The notes beneath the pieces are model-generated. The model worked only from the letters and a program-made list of their open reading frames with translations, made no database searches and was not told the origin of the DNA. Shown in pieces: positions 1-11,457 of a stretch of DNA of 64,000 nt (its first letter is position 1; every line of letters begins with the position of its first letter). Made by a program: the position numbers and the translations under genes. The stretch comes from Scalesia atractyloides (lineage: Eukaryota > Streptophyta > Magnoliopsida > Asterales > Asteraceae). The stretch lies in NCBI GenBank assembly GCA_947069175.1, contig CAMTDV010000017.1, positions 33,923,126 to 33,987,125 of the forward strand. The letters run 5' to 3'.

Positions 1-183
1 TTAAGGCTATGTGTAGGTAAAAATGTATGATTTTTATGTATATATAATACACATATGAATGTAACAAACATAAAATTTAAAAAATATAAACCTTAAATCC
101 CAAATCTAGTGTTTTAGAGTTGTTCTTTTTGTTCTCGCAATAGTTAGTATTCTGTAATAATCATGGTCCTATATAGGGGAATA

Positions 184-215
<32 letters not shown>

Positions 216-898
216 AAACTACCTAACGTATTACTATATATATAGGGTTAATTTAAAATGAAAACTAACTAATGTATTACTGTTATAGAAAGGATCACCG
301 GTAAAAGTGTTCAGAACCTGCTTTAACTTGTCAAATTGAATCTTTTTTTAAGCGGCCAGTTCTTGCCACTCGCGTGAATTGACTTGACCTGCCCGTTTTG
401 CAGGCTTACATGAAAAGATAAGAGCTTATGACCTTTTAATAAAAAGCTCAAATCTTTTACGTTTTTGTGTTCTATTTATGCATTATTGTCAACATATGTT
501 GTACAATCTATATATGTTTTGCATTTGTTTGTATAGCCAATTTTTGTAATGGAAAACATGCATGAGCAACTTGTTATCCCATATCAACAAACGAGTCGAT
601 TTCATGATTTGGGTCATGTTTTATCTTCGGTTGTTCAAATGGTTAAACCAAAAAACTTACCTTAAAGGGAAACGAGTGAATTGTTGACTTAACTTTAAAG
701 GAAACGAGTGAATTGTTGATAGGTTTTTAATTGTAAAAAAACTTCTGCATAGATATACTATGTTTAATCGATTTAGGTCATGTTTTATCTTAGGATGGTC
801 AAATGGTTAAACCAAAAAACTTAACTTAAAGGGAAACGACTTAACTTTAAAGGAAACGAGTGAATTGTTGATAGGTTTTTAATTGTAAAAAAACTTCT
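1..898. other. AT-rich host intergenic DNA
   Basis: No coding region is supported here. The stretch is AT-rich and contains a (TG)n/(TA)n microsatellite at about 182-214. From 597 it holds a local tandem duplication, listed separately. It ends at the TSD of the first LTR element, CTTCT at 894-898. Confidence 0.7.
597..898 (+). repeat. ~172-bp direct tandem duplication, second copy split by an LTR element
   Basis: Copy 1 starts at 597 and copy 2 at about 769. Both begin CGATTT and share GGTCATGTTTTATCTT, then AATGGTTAAACC, then TTTTTAATTGTAAAAAAAC. Copy 2 has a small internal deletion. In copy 1 the run AAACTTCTGCATAG is continuous at about 740-753. In copy 2 it is broken after CTTCT at 898 and resumes at 4586. 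Copy 1 is therefore a built-in picture of the empty site for the 899-4585 insertion. Confidence 0.85.
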
Positions 899-1319
899 TG
901 TAAGTACATGTTTCGGACCGAAACCGTGATTAGTGTGTGATTAAGCTCAAGATGGGAGGATTAGAAACGGATAAACAAAACTCTCTTGTATAAATTCGGT
1001 AGCATAACGTTACAAACTGACCTGATTACTAGCTAGCCAAACTATACCGAAAGAGCATACATCCGGGGAGAGACCAAGTGGTGATCTCTCCCCAAGTCTA
1101 AAACCTTCAAGTGTTGCAAATGACCAAGGGTTGGTATTTATAGCCACACCCTCTTCACTTGCAAACACACACGGTCAAACAAATAACCCTTTCGTTTGAC
1201 CACTTCAAACAAGCGGGTCTATGCACGTTCGTTTGACCATTTCACTAACTATTACCTAATCAGCGTAGAACACTATCTAATCTATTCGCACAGCAGCGGA
1301 CACAAAATCTGCACCAACA
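899..1319 (-). repeat. Left LTR (3' LTR) of the non-autonomous element
   Basis: 421 bp, plus-strand ends TGTAAGTACATG and CTGCACCAACA. It matches 4165-4585 along its whole length with scattered substitutions. Confidence 0.92.
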
Positions 1320-1732
1320 AATTCCCCTTTGTACGTTGCTGTCGAATGCTGAAAATGCAACTGCAATCAATCTTCAATCAAGTATCTGTTGAAGACAGTT
1401 TCTTCGAGCAGATTCCCCATTGACCGATGATCCAGGCACGCAGATCCTTGACTTGAGTCTTCGGACATTCAACCAAGATCTTTGAAGCTTCTTGTATCAC
1501 ATTTCCCCTTCAAGGTACGCATATCCAATCCATGTTGTGTTGTGCAATGTCCTCGCAAGGCAACACTGACTGATCTTCCAACACTCCAACTGACATTTGA
1601 TATGGTTTCAGTTCTGTAATAACTGCTTCAAGTCTTGACCTTGTCATAAAGAAAAACTCAAATCCATTTCAAGGTATACTGCGTTAGTAAAGTCTTATGG
1701 TGAACTATCTTCTGTAAATCATCTGTGTAGAA

Positions 1733-1975
1733 TCGACCAAGTAATGCACTTTGATCATCAGCATCAACACTCAGGAAGTCAGCTAGACCAAGTATATCAT
1801 TTGCAAGCTCAACCAACACGCTTAGTTGAACTACATCCGGATCTCATTGTCTCGCCTTTGTGAAGTCGACCACGTAATGCACTACGGATCTTCAGCATTA
1901 GTACTCAGGATGTCAGCTTGACCAAGTACATCGTTTGCAAACCCAACGAATTGAATTACACCCAGATCCCTGTAA
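1733..1975 (+). repeat. Diverged ~133-bp tandem repeat inside the non-autonomous element
   Basis: Two consecutive related segments begin TCGACCAAGTAATGCACT (about 1733) and TCGACCACGTAATGCACT (about 1866). Each continues through an 'ATC.TCAGCAT' word, 'ACTCAGGA.GTCAGCT' and 'GACCAAGTA'. They are clearly diverged. No function is visible. Confidence 0.6.
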
Positions 1976-4164
1976 AATCCCAAAGAAAACATCAAACTCA
2001 AAACCGAATCTTGTAAATTCCCCCTCAACTGTAACTTTATCCGCATTAAGTTTCAGCAATCTCCCTCCGCAAGGTGTCATTGCTTTGATCCTCTCGATCC
2101 AAAAACCTAACCAGCATATGATAGAGTCGGAATCTACACTTGCCAGCCTTGAACTATCAACTCTCATAAAGATTCCCCAGGTCTCCAATAAACAGCGTTT
2201 TGAAACTACTGTCGATTTAAAAACCTGTATGTTTCCGTGCAAAACTCTTCATGCTGGCTGGAGAATTAATTAAAATCCTCAAATATATGTTTGTGCAAAA
2301 CATTCCACGCAGACCATTTGATACCACCAGAAAATCACAAACTCTACCACCTGTGATTGCGTTTAGAAATTTACCGAGGAAATTCACAAATATGAGCATT
2401 TTTTATCCCCCCATTTCTTTGGTAAAATATCTAAACCTTAACAAATTCCCTCCTCTGAGCAGACTTGTCGTCAACTTCACTTAAACAAATTCGCTTCAAA
2501 AACAGAATTTGTTAGTTTTTCTCGGTTTTTTTGAAAAATCATGAAAGCTGCTTTCTTCTTTGCATATTCTAGTTGATAAAGAAAGTCCCCTGGCCCTGTA
2601 GAATCTGACTAGTATCCCCCCAAAGTTCTGCTAACACCTAATCCGTAAACTTCCATCATAGGCATAACTCTTCGACCTTGTGGACTCGTTAGGACCGTTC
2701 TTGGCACTCCAGGTTCTCTCAATCGTTACCAAATGCGAGAATATGACAATTAACAAAACACTTCCGAACATTCAAGAACACCGATAACAATTAAATTTCA
2801 CGTGCGGAAATAAATATAACATTTTTGGCCCATAATAGTCAAGTCACCAAATTTTGACGTTTAAACCGGTAACTGTGACTACCCCACATCCTTAAATATC
2901 ATTTGTTTTCATCATTCCAAATCACCCAGCGCGCTCCTTGAAATTTGGATTGCAATTTTGCAAGGCCAACAACAACAAAAAAAAAATACGTCACCAACAT
3001 ATCTTGTTGCATTTGGTGGCTCACATAATAATCTATTTTATGCTCAACAAGAAAGGAATTGTGGCCCATGAATGATGCTATGCACCTTTTATGCAATTCT
3101 CTAGATTTATTCAAGGCCCCACAAAATAACTATTTCCAGCTAATCAAGGTGGGCCTAGTGTTCAATTGAAACATTCTGGCTGTAGCAAATATAATATTCC
3201 CTCATCGTTGCGTAATCACTATAATCCATAATAATCATGCGGCCCAATCATTAATAAGCCCATGCACACATTTGCATTGACAAACCCTAGCCGCAAACGA
3301 TTAATTATCAGCCGAAATAACATTTTTTACACGATTTGCGTAAAACTCTATTCTCCGGCGAGGTACCCTACTCCGCCACCGTACACATAACCAGCAATCA
3401 CCATCCTACAGCCACCAATCTCCGCCACAGTGGACTTTCGCATTGAAGATATTCGTGGACTTCAAATGACGAACAACCAGAATCGAATCCGGCGAAGAAC
3501 TAAAACTGGCAAAGAAGGTGTTTCGTAGACTTCCAACGGCGAACAATCAAAGTACCAAACATCAGCGAACAGTCAAAGTAACGAAGAATGTTCTTCATCA
3601 ATCAACATCACGAAGAAAAAGAGTTCTTCGTCTACCATGATGCTTCGTGGAGGGGGAGTTCTTCGTTGGACTCTGGTTGACATGGTTGTTCGTTGAAGCA
3701 TGGTTGACGAAGAATCATTCTTCGTAGAAACCAGGTTGTTCGCAGAATTTGACTGACGAAAAATCACAGTTGTTCGTGAATTATGTCTGACGAAGAACTA
3801 TTCTTCGTTAGAACATGATTCTTCGTAGAGTGCACTTCTGCAGAAACCCTACTTTTTTAAAACAGCCGCCACACACCCCTGAAGAACATATCGAAGTGTT
3901 CATTTCCAGATCTGATTAACTTCACCTCAAGAGTGATAAAGATGATGAAAACTTGTTATATTTGGTGTAAAAGACAAAACCTAACACTCGTGTATGGTCT
4001 AAATCATCTTAGATCCATGTTTTATGCTTTAATTTTTAGATCTATGTTTTTCACACCTCTTTTATATCTTGAACAAAAACCCATAAAAATCACTAACCAA
4101 GAGCTCATGTGACTTTGCAAATGGTTAGATCCACTAAGTCGGGTACCATGGCTCTGATACCAAT

Positions 4165-4585
4165 TGTAAGTACATGTTTCAGACCGGAACCGTGATTAGT
4201 GGGTGATTAGGCTCAAGATGGGAGGATTAGAAACGGATAAACAAAACTCTCTTGTATAAATTCGGTAGCATAACGTTACAATCTGACCCGATTACTAGCT
4301 AGTCAAACTATACCGAAAGAGCATACATCCGGGGAGAGACCAAGTGGTGATCTCTTCCCAAGTCTAAAACCTTCAAGTGTTGCAAATGACCAAGGGTTGG
4401 TATTTATAGCCACACCCCCTTCACTTGCAAACACACACGGTCAAACAAATAACCCTTTTGTTTCACCACTTCAAACAAGCGGGTCTATACACGTTCGTTT
4501 GACCGTTTCACTAACTATTACATAATCATCGTAGAACACTATCTAATCTATTCGCACAGTAGCGGACACAAAATCTGCACCAACA
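4165..4585 (-). repeat. Right LTR (5' LTR) of the non-autonomous element
   Basis: 421 bp, the same length as the left copy and with the same TG...CA ends. The TSD CTTCT follows at 4586-4590, and the primer-binding site lies immediately inside it. Confidence 0.92.
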
Positions 4586-4590
4586 CTTCT

Positions 4591-5473
4591 GCATAGATAT
4601 ACTATGTTTAATCCAAGACGAGACTCGTTTATTTTGGCTTTGTTCAATTTACTAATTTAGTAGAAATTCAAGATTCATATGTAGATAAAGATGTAAATCC
4701 GACATCAGTAAGAGATTTACCAAACTTAGAATTAATTTCAAGAAGATCAAGCAGCAAACAAAACAATGGTGCTACAATGGATGAACCTTACAAATACCGT
4801 TGCAAGACTCCTTGAAATCTGGTATCTCTAAGTTCTCTCACATTACAACATTAGTTATGTAATTTTTAAACATAGTAAAATATATTTGCCAACCGACCAG
4901 TCTGACTTTTGATCTTAACTAGAAGTTACCCTTTTGACCCGTTACACAACCCCTCTGCTTGTTCTTGGTTTTGGAAGACATGAGACACTTAAAGTCCTAG
5001 AAGCCGAGGCACCGGACGAAAGCACTAGCCTCATGTGTGAGCCACCTATTATATATAAATATTTATGTGAATGATGAACCGTGAAACGAGACCTTATTGT
5101 GTTAGTTACTATAACCTTTTTAATTTACGTAGCTTGAGGCCTTGAGCTGCCTTGAGGTGGTTAGCAACATGAAGCCCCATCTCTAAAAATAAGCAAACGA
5201 CTACTTTTATAAGACAATGATATAGACAAGTGGTTCCAAACATTGATCCACCAATATCATAAGAAAACATGGTTTATTTTCTTTTATTTATTATAGTTTT
5301 TAGGTGATATGTCCCTCCAAATATAATAAATTTATCCGATGAGGTTTACAAAATGTATTTGTAGGATATCATCTTACAAGTACAATTATACATGCTTATC
5401 AACTAAATATAATCAAACAACTTAATTCGTAAGGAGAAGTATCAGAGAAACTACATTTGAAACAAATGCTTGG
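4591..5473. other. Host intergenic DNA downstream of the receptor kinase gene
   Basis: AT-rich sequence between the LTR element and the stop codon of the minus-strand receptor kinase. The part nearest 5473 should include the 3' UTR of that gene. I see no clear canonical polyadenylation signal and no ORF worth calling. Confidence 0.5.
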
Positions 5474-8400
5474 TTAGCGTCCGGCTACCTCTGTATTCGT
5501 CAACATGTTTTTGGTTTGCGTATCCGGCTTAGACGGACTAGAAGAAGAGGAAGTAGCATGGTTTCTTCTTGGAATGACCACCGGTTCTTTTGGAGTAGGG
5601 AGGGTGGCCATATCACCTCCAAGCATCATAACCACATTTGTCATGGTAGGGCGATCGTCAGGGTCTCCTTGCACACACATGAGCCCCACACATATACACT
5701 TCAATACCTCACTTGAATTGCATGATTTCATCAGGGTTTGATCCAGCAAATCAAATGGTCTCTCTTCCATCCATAAGCTCCAGGCCTGAGATATATATTT
5801 ATAAACACATAACAGAAAATAAATGATGTAGTAAGAACTATAAATTAGTTCTCAGATAACTTACATGCCCCAAAAGACTTATACGCTTTTGGGCTTGATA
5901 GAATCCAGTGTTTCTTTTCCCACTTAAGATTTCAAGCAATACCACTCCGAAGCTAAAAACATCAGATTTAATAGAGAACACACCATCAAGTGCATACTCA
6001 GGAGACATGTAACCACTGATCAGAAACACACAAAATATTGTTAGAGAACAAGTGATTGTTTCGTAGATAACTTTGGCTCTTGTTTAAGAAAGGGAGTACT
6101 AACTTACAAGGTTCCGACAACTCTTTTGGTGATATCTTCAATATCTTTTCCTTTAACTATCTTGGCCAAACCAAAATCCGAAATTTTTGGATACATATCC
6201 TCGTCTAGCAAAATGTTGCTTGTCTTCAAATCCCTATGAATAATCCTCAACCGAGAATCATGATGAAGATAATTAAGTCCTCTAGCAATTCCCATAATGA
6301 TATCGAATCTCATTTCCCAGTTCAGTGATGCGCAAAGTGTTTGATCTTGCAAAAGATGATTAACATTTGAATTTCGTATGGCGTGCACTCTATTTCTACA
6401 AATATAAGCATATGTGTTCCAGATATACTAACCAAAAATGAATAGATCTAAGCTTCTATTTGGCAAGTACTCATAAAGTAGCATTTTTTCTTCTCCCCTG
6501 ATGCAATATCCCAATAGTCTAACAAGATTTCTGTGTTGAAGTTTAGCAATCAGCGTAACCTCATTTTTAAACTCTAGTAAGCCTTGTCCAGAGAGGCTCG
6601 ACAACCTCTTCACTGCAATTTCTTCACCTCCAGGAAGCTTACCCTGATCAAATATTTATAGTACTTTAGTTACTACCTTTTGTAGAAAAAGATAACCTAA
6701 AAAAACTTATTCGTTACCTTGTAGACAGGCCCAAAACCACCTTGGCCAAGCCGATTTTCCTCTGAGAAGTCGTTAGTAGCATCTATTATGCTTTCCAGCT
6801 CAAAGTAAGGCACATCGAGGCCTTCTCTGTCCTCTTCTTTAGAGTCATCGAGATGAAGTAACTCATTGATATTATGAGACTGGGACTCTCTGTTATTTTT
6901 GTTATTGTCTGCACAATAAATTGCAATGGGTAAGATTTGTTTTCGCTTTGTAAGTTTGAAATGAGAATTTATAGAGAGAACTTTAAATGGCAAACTCAAT
7001 GAATGGGAATGTTTAGAACTGCAGTGTTCATAAAGACTTACTTCTTCCCTTCACCAATCGTTTATAAGTAATATAGCCAATGCCACAAAATAGTGAAAGA
7101 ACCAGAGCTGAACTAGCAATAGAAATTTCAAGGACTCGTTTTGGGGATGATGATTTACTCTCAGACTTTGGTTTCTCTGACGGTGTACTGATGCTAGGTT
7201 CTAGGTACGAAAATGAGAAAAGTTCAGTTCTTGCAAAACATATATTTAAAACTATAATCAACAACCCATATATTGAAGCAAGAGTTTGAAAGTGTTTTGA
7301 CATTACAGAGTTGTGGTCTAGTGAGGAAAATTCAGTAGTACAACTCGTATACACTTTAGACGTGTCTGGGCATGTTATTAAAACTGGTGTGTTAATAGAA
7401 ACTGCTTACTTAATTAGATAGGAGTGAAATAAGCTCTTATTTGGTGCTTATAACCTTAAATCCGTGCTAATATTTTTTATTTAAGGTAGCAAATGGTCTC
7501 GGAATTTGCATTTAGGACTATACAACCCAAAAATTTAAAGTCAAGAACAAGATTCATCTCATTAACTTCTATGTTCTGTTGATGGAATGCTTCAGGCCAA
7601 TTTGTTGTGCCTCAATGGCTTTTTTGCACACCTGTTTTGATTCTATAAAAGTACATTCAACATGCAATCAGAAACAAGTTGTTGAAGTGCCAAAACGTAC
7701 CTTTTGAAGATTCAGAAACACGGAAGGAAATACTATGTGTACCCTTCTCTCTAAGGTTGTATGGTTCTGTATCCCAGAACCAGCAACCGAGATTCTCACG
7801 ACTTGGGTCCTGTATACCTCCCTCTTTTTGAGTACTATAAGAATAAGCAAGGCAATTGCAGTCTTTGAGGCACATTTCTATGCATTCTGATTCATTTTTT
7901 GAATTATAGATGGGCAGAGTTGTATCGTCCATACAAATCATAGTTATGTTTATGAATGTGTCATTAGTACTTTTGTCACATATATTAGAAATTCTCCTGC
8001 ATCCTTGCGTATGATCATCAGGTGAAATAGGTTCAAATCCAGGCAGACAACTACACAATGATGAGTCATTATTTTCCTTACACATCCCAAACGGCCCGCA
8101 CACCTTATACAAGCTACAAGCATCTTTTGGTTCCTCCCATTCCAAAACCCATTGGCTATTTGATCCTGACCAACTTAAATATTGTAACTTCCCTGAATGA
8201 CCCATTACCAACCTTGAATTAGGATCAATTACCGTATAAGTTTCGGAAGATCTTGTTCCATTAGGTAAGATGATATTTCGTTTTTGTGTGGTGGTGTTTG
8301 ACAGCAAGTTGAATGCCTTGGAGAAAATTTGGTTGCCATCAAAGCTATCGCTTGACATCTTCCCACTTTTCCAAAGAAATGTTGTCGACCCATTCAAAAT

Positions 8401-9933
8401 AGAATATCGGGTTGTACTTGGATCTGGCTGAAACTCGAAGCTTCCAGATCCTGGGTCGGTTACACTTTTCCATGATGTCAACGTTATGTCTGTGCTCATT
8501 ATCATCCCAGGAAGAAATGTATCGGTTGGAGTTTCAAAGCTTTGCCACAATATGCTTCCTGATGCAACATTTAGTAATACTGCATTTCCAGTATCCAATA
8601 ACTTTAGAGCGGTTAGAGGAGCTCCTTCTGCAGCGCCATGATGTGGAAACATTCATCAGTAAATTTTTCCATCAAATGTGATGGTGGAACATCATAAACA
8701 TTGTATCATATTGAGAACCGTTATATGTTCTTGAGGATTGATGCTAGTTTTTGGGTAATGGAACATGTAATATAATCTAGAGATTAACAGCTTACGAGGA
8801 AAAGATATGCCTTGTTCTCTTTTTTAGTTTTTGCTATGAAAAAATAGTTTTAATAAATCAAACTCTTGACTTATCGCCCAATCATACACCATACTGGCAA
8901 TATGAGTATATGACTAATGAGATTTCTTACTTCCACCTCCTTGCTTGTGACTACTCCACTTAGACGGAGAAGTAACACCCCTACCCTAAAATTCTGTTTA
9001 TGTCATTTCAAAGCATTTTTACAACATTCTGAATGAGATTGAGTTGTTTTTTTTTTGTCACGAGTCTAATTGCCTTAGTTTGGACGCGAAACTGAATGTT
9101 AGGAGTGTTATTTATCACATTGCCGGTGTTAATGGGTTAATATAGGTTAATGAATTATAGTTTGGATTATTAAAATTCAATTCGTCGCTTCTTATTAAAT
9201 TGTACTTTTTGAGAAGACGAAAGGAAGAGAAATTTAAGTAGCACATGGCATTATTCAATGAACCGGGGCTGCATACATTATTGCAATAATAAATAAACTT
9301 TTTAATACAACACAAAAACCATTGGTATATTGTGAGCTCAAATTGCATTTTGGTCCTACAGTTTATTAAAGTGTAACAGGTTCTAACTTAACTCACAAAC
9401 TCGGCATGTATTTTTATTATCAAAAAACTACAGACTTTAGAGTAACTGATGACCCAAGGACAGACATATAATGGAGTTAATTCTAGATGTGATATATAAA
9501 TAACCTATATATAGTTCACATCAAATTTAAGAAGATAATTAAGTTGGGCCATGTTACCTATTGTTGTTGAGAAGTAAACAGTTGAATCTTTATCTATCAC
9601 CTCAAAGTTACCATCTTCTGTAACAGTAAGAACTCCGGTGGAATCCAGCAGCGGTTTCTCTCGATTAGCAACCCACACAACGGTCTTTGGATCCATTGTA
9701 TACCATATCCCCACATATCGTCTTACTTCAGATATATTCCCAGGTGAAAAGAAGCCCATTTGAAACTTCTTCCCCGGAGATTCTAAATAACTGAGACTGT
9801 CGTCATTGATGAATTCACAGGTTGTGATATTGTCTTTAGCTGAACAAGAGTGGCAATAACAAAAAACCAGAAAGGTACACAAATAGATGATCCGGTTGTC
9901 GGTCGTTGAAATCATGGTAGTAATTTCAGCCAT
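5474..9933 (-). CDS. G-type lectin S-receptor-like serine/threonine-protein kinase (8 exons, 854 aa)
   Basis: Exons (minus strand, high to low): 9933-9558, 8627-7701, 7200-7042, 6908-6718, 6643-6433, 6345-6108, 6015-5865, 5785-5474. All introns are GT-AG and every phase matches, giving 855 codons including the stop. The start is the first in-frame ATG at 9933; a second lies at 9915. Residues 1 to about 32 look like a signal peptide. The B-lectin domain follows (GIWY, VVWVANRE). Next come the S-locus glycoprotein region (LLDTGN, WQSFE.PTDTFLPGM), an EGF-like Cys cluster (about 295-325), a PAN/apple domain (about 342-428) and a membrane span (about 457-480). The kinase follows: GQGGFG 542-547, Lys563 in IAVKRL, HRDLK 658-662, DFG 678-680, GTFGYMSPEYA. 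The tail resembles the DUF3403 end of the family. The role inferred from the family is plasma-membrane signalling in defence or self-recognition; the ligand is unknown. All catalytic motifs are present. One oddity is that the B-lectin domain is split by a 930-bp intron. Confidence 0.93.
8628..9557 (-). other. Intron 1 of the receptor kinase gene, inside the B-lectin domain
   Basis: The donor AATAG|GTAACA is at 9557-9556 and the acceptor CTGCAG|AAGG is at 8629-8628, phase 1. The split codon becomes Glu, and reading continues as GAPLTALKLLDTGN. The intron is 930 bp and AT-rich. I see no gene inside it. Confidence 0.85.
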
Positions 9934-10677
9934 AAGTTCGAGCTGTTTGATTGACAAAGATTGGTTCTGATGGTAAGGGTACTTTTAAGTCGTCTCATGT
10001 TTGTCGTCAACGTTCACAGTTAAGTGGCTGTCTGCACGTCTTTGTTAGAGTTTTTTTTTAATTCACTAAAGAAATGATTGCTGGTCCCCTATACTTTGAT
10101 TCTGATTATAAAATCTTATATAAGAGGTAGCTAGAGCCACTCAAGACAATATTGAATAACCATATCCCAAAAAAAAAATTACGGTAATTTACATCATTAT
10201 TGACTTCAGATTTTCAAAAATAGATAAAAGCAAGGGTTTAGCGGGCGCTTTTGCCAAAAAGTAAAGGCACTTTTGCCAAAAAAAAAACGGTGGCTGCGTG
10301 CTAGCTGCCTTAGCCAACAGAGCTTATTTGGTACAATCTCATTGGTTTAAATAGTTTTGAAAAGTCTAAAAAATGTGTCTATTTTTGAAAAAAAGTTAGT
10401 AAAACATGTATATTTTAGTAATTTTTTCCCAACTATATATCTATGTGCTATGCCAATCCTGAAAGTTGTTCCATCCATTGTTAGCTATAGAGTTGTGTAT
10501 GGGTCAGTTTAGATTGGGTTTTTTTTTTACTTTTAACCATAAACATAACCGTAACCACTAGGTTAGGTTAAAATTTTCCCTTAACCATAACCATAACCAA
10601 ACTTTGGTTACGGTTAATCTCTTAAGTTTTGGATTTTGTTAATTTTGGTTAATTAACTAAGCAAGGTTTGAAATAAA
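9934..10677. other. Upstream region of the receptor kinase and AT-rich intergenic DNA
   Basis: The part adjacent to 9934 should contain the 5' UTR and promoter of the minus-strand kinase gene. I cannot place a TATA box or start site with confidence. Around 10530-10620 there are repeated AACCATAACC-type words. No coding region is supported. Confidence 0.45.
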
Positions 10678-11116
10678 TAGGGGTGTGCATTAGGGGCGTG
10701 CACAGTTTGGATTTAGCTTAGGCATTTTTTATAAGATAACCAAGTCTACAATATTTGGTTAAACTATAGATCGACGTGGGATTGCTTATAATAAGGTGAT
10801 TTTAAACAACAACAAAAATTTACGAACATAATTACTTTTTCGGCAAAATAAAGGGCATCTACATTAAGATCATTTTGTTATGAACATACTTATATCTTAG
10901 TAAAAAACGTTATAAGTTAATGTAACCCATAAATCCATTATATAGACTTAACATTACAAGTTCGGTTTGGTTTTGATCGGTTATATCGGCTAACCAAATT
11001 AAGCCTATAACTATAACCATATTTGATTGGGCGATTAATAACGTTTCATAAACCATAACTATCGTTTATGGTTATGTTTCAGTAATCGGTTATGACATTC
11101 AATTTGCTCACCCCTA
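10678..11116. mobile_element. Possible hAT-like MITE (~439 bp)
   Basis: The ends are TAGGGGTGTGCA at 10678 and GCTCACCCCTA ending at 11116, which are imperfect terminal inverted repeats of the hAT style. The interior is AT-rich and non-coding, with many GGTTATGG/CCATAACC words that can fold back. I could not find a matching 8-bp TSD, so either the ends are imprecise or the copy is old. Confidence 0.35.
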
Positions 11117-11457
11117 ATTGGTTATTTCTCAAATAAGTTATGACCTCAAGGCTTTGTGATAATCTAAGTAAACCATTTGGTTTAGCAATATTATAACGAA
11201 TGTGGTATCCACACATCCCCCTAAAAGTATCTACACATTCCCTACCCTATATGCCCCTCATCGATCCATACGCCTGAAAATGGGCCCACCCATACGCTTC
11301 TCATAGCCCTATACGCTTGCTTCTGACACATCTCATTGTTTCCAATGATTGCCCAATTATGATTACCCAATGATTAGGCTGTACCATATGCAACTTTTAT
11401 TTAATTTCATTAATGTTTAGTAAGGAAGAAGTTGTGAAATATGAATAAGAAAATTAA
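11117..11457. other. Intergenic DNA, no feature recognised
   Basis: Mixed AT-rich sequence with a few C-rich words around 11210-11310. No ORF, RNA gene or repeat structure is supported. Confidence 0.5.

Larger units (their letters stand above)
899..4585 (-). mobile_element. Non-autonomous LTR retrotransposon (LARD-like), minus orientation
   Basis: Two 421-bp direct repeats bound a 2845-bp interior. Each LTR starts TG and ends CA, and the element is flanked by the 5-bp TSD CTTCT (894-898 and 4586-4590). Orientation is minus: the tRNA-iMet-type primer-binding site lies beside the right LTR (GGCTCTGATACCA on the plus strand at about 4150-4162), and a purine tract on the minus strand (AAAGGGGAATT) lies beside the left LTR. 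The interior has no ORF longer than 112 codons and nothing resembling gag, protease, reverse transcriptase or integrase. Movement would therefore need enzymes from another element. By eye the two LTRs differ at about 16 of 421 positions. Confidence 0.88.
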
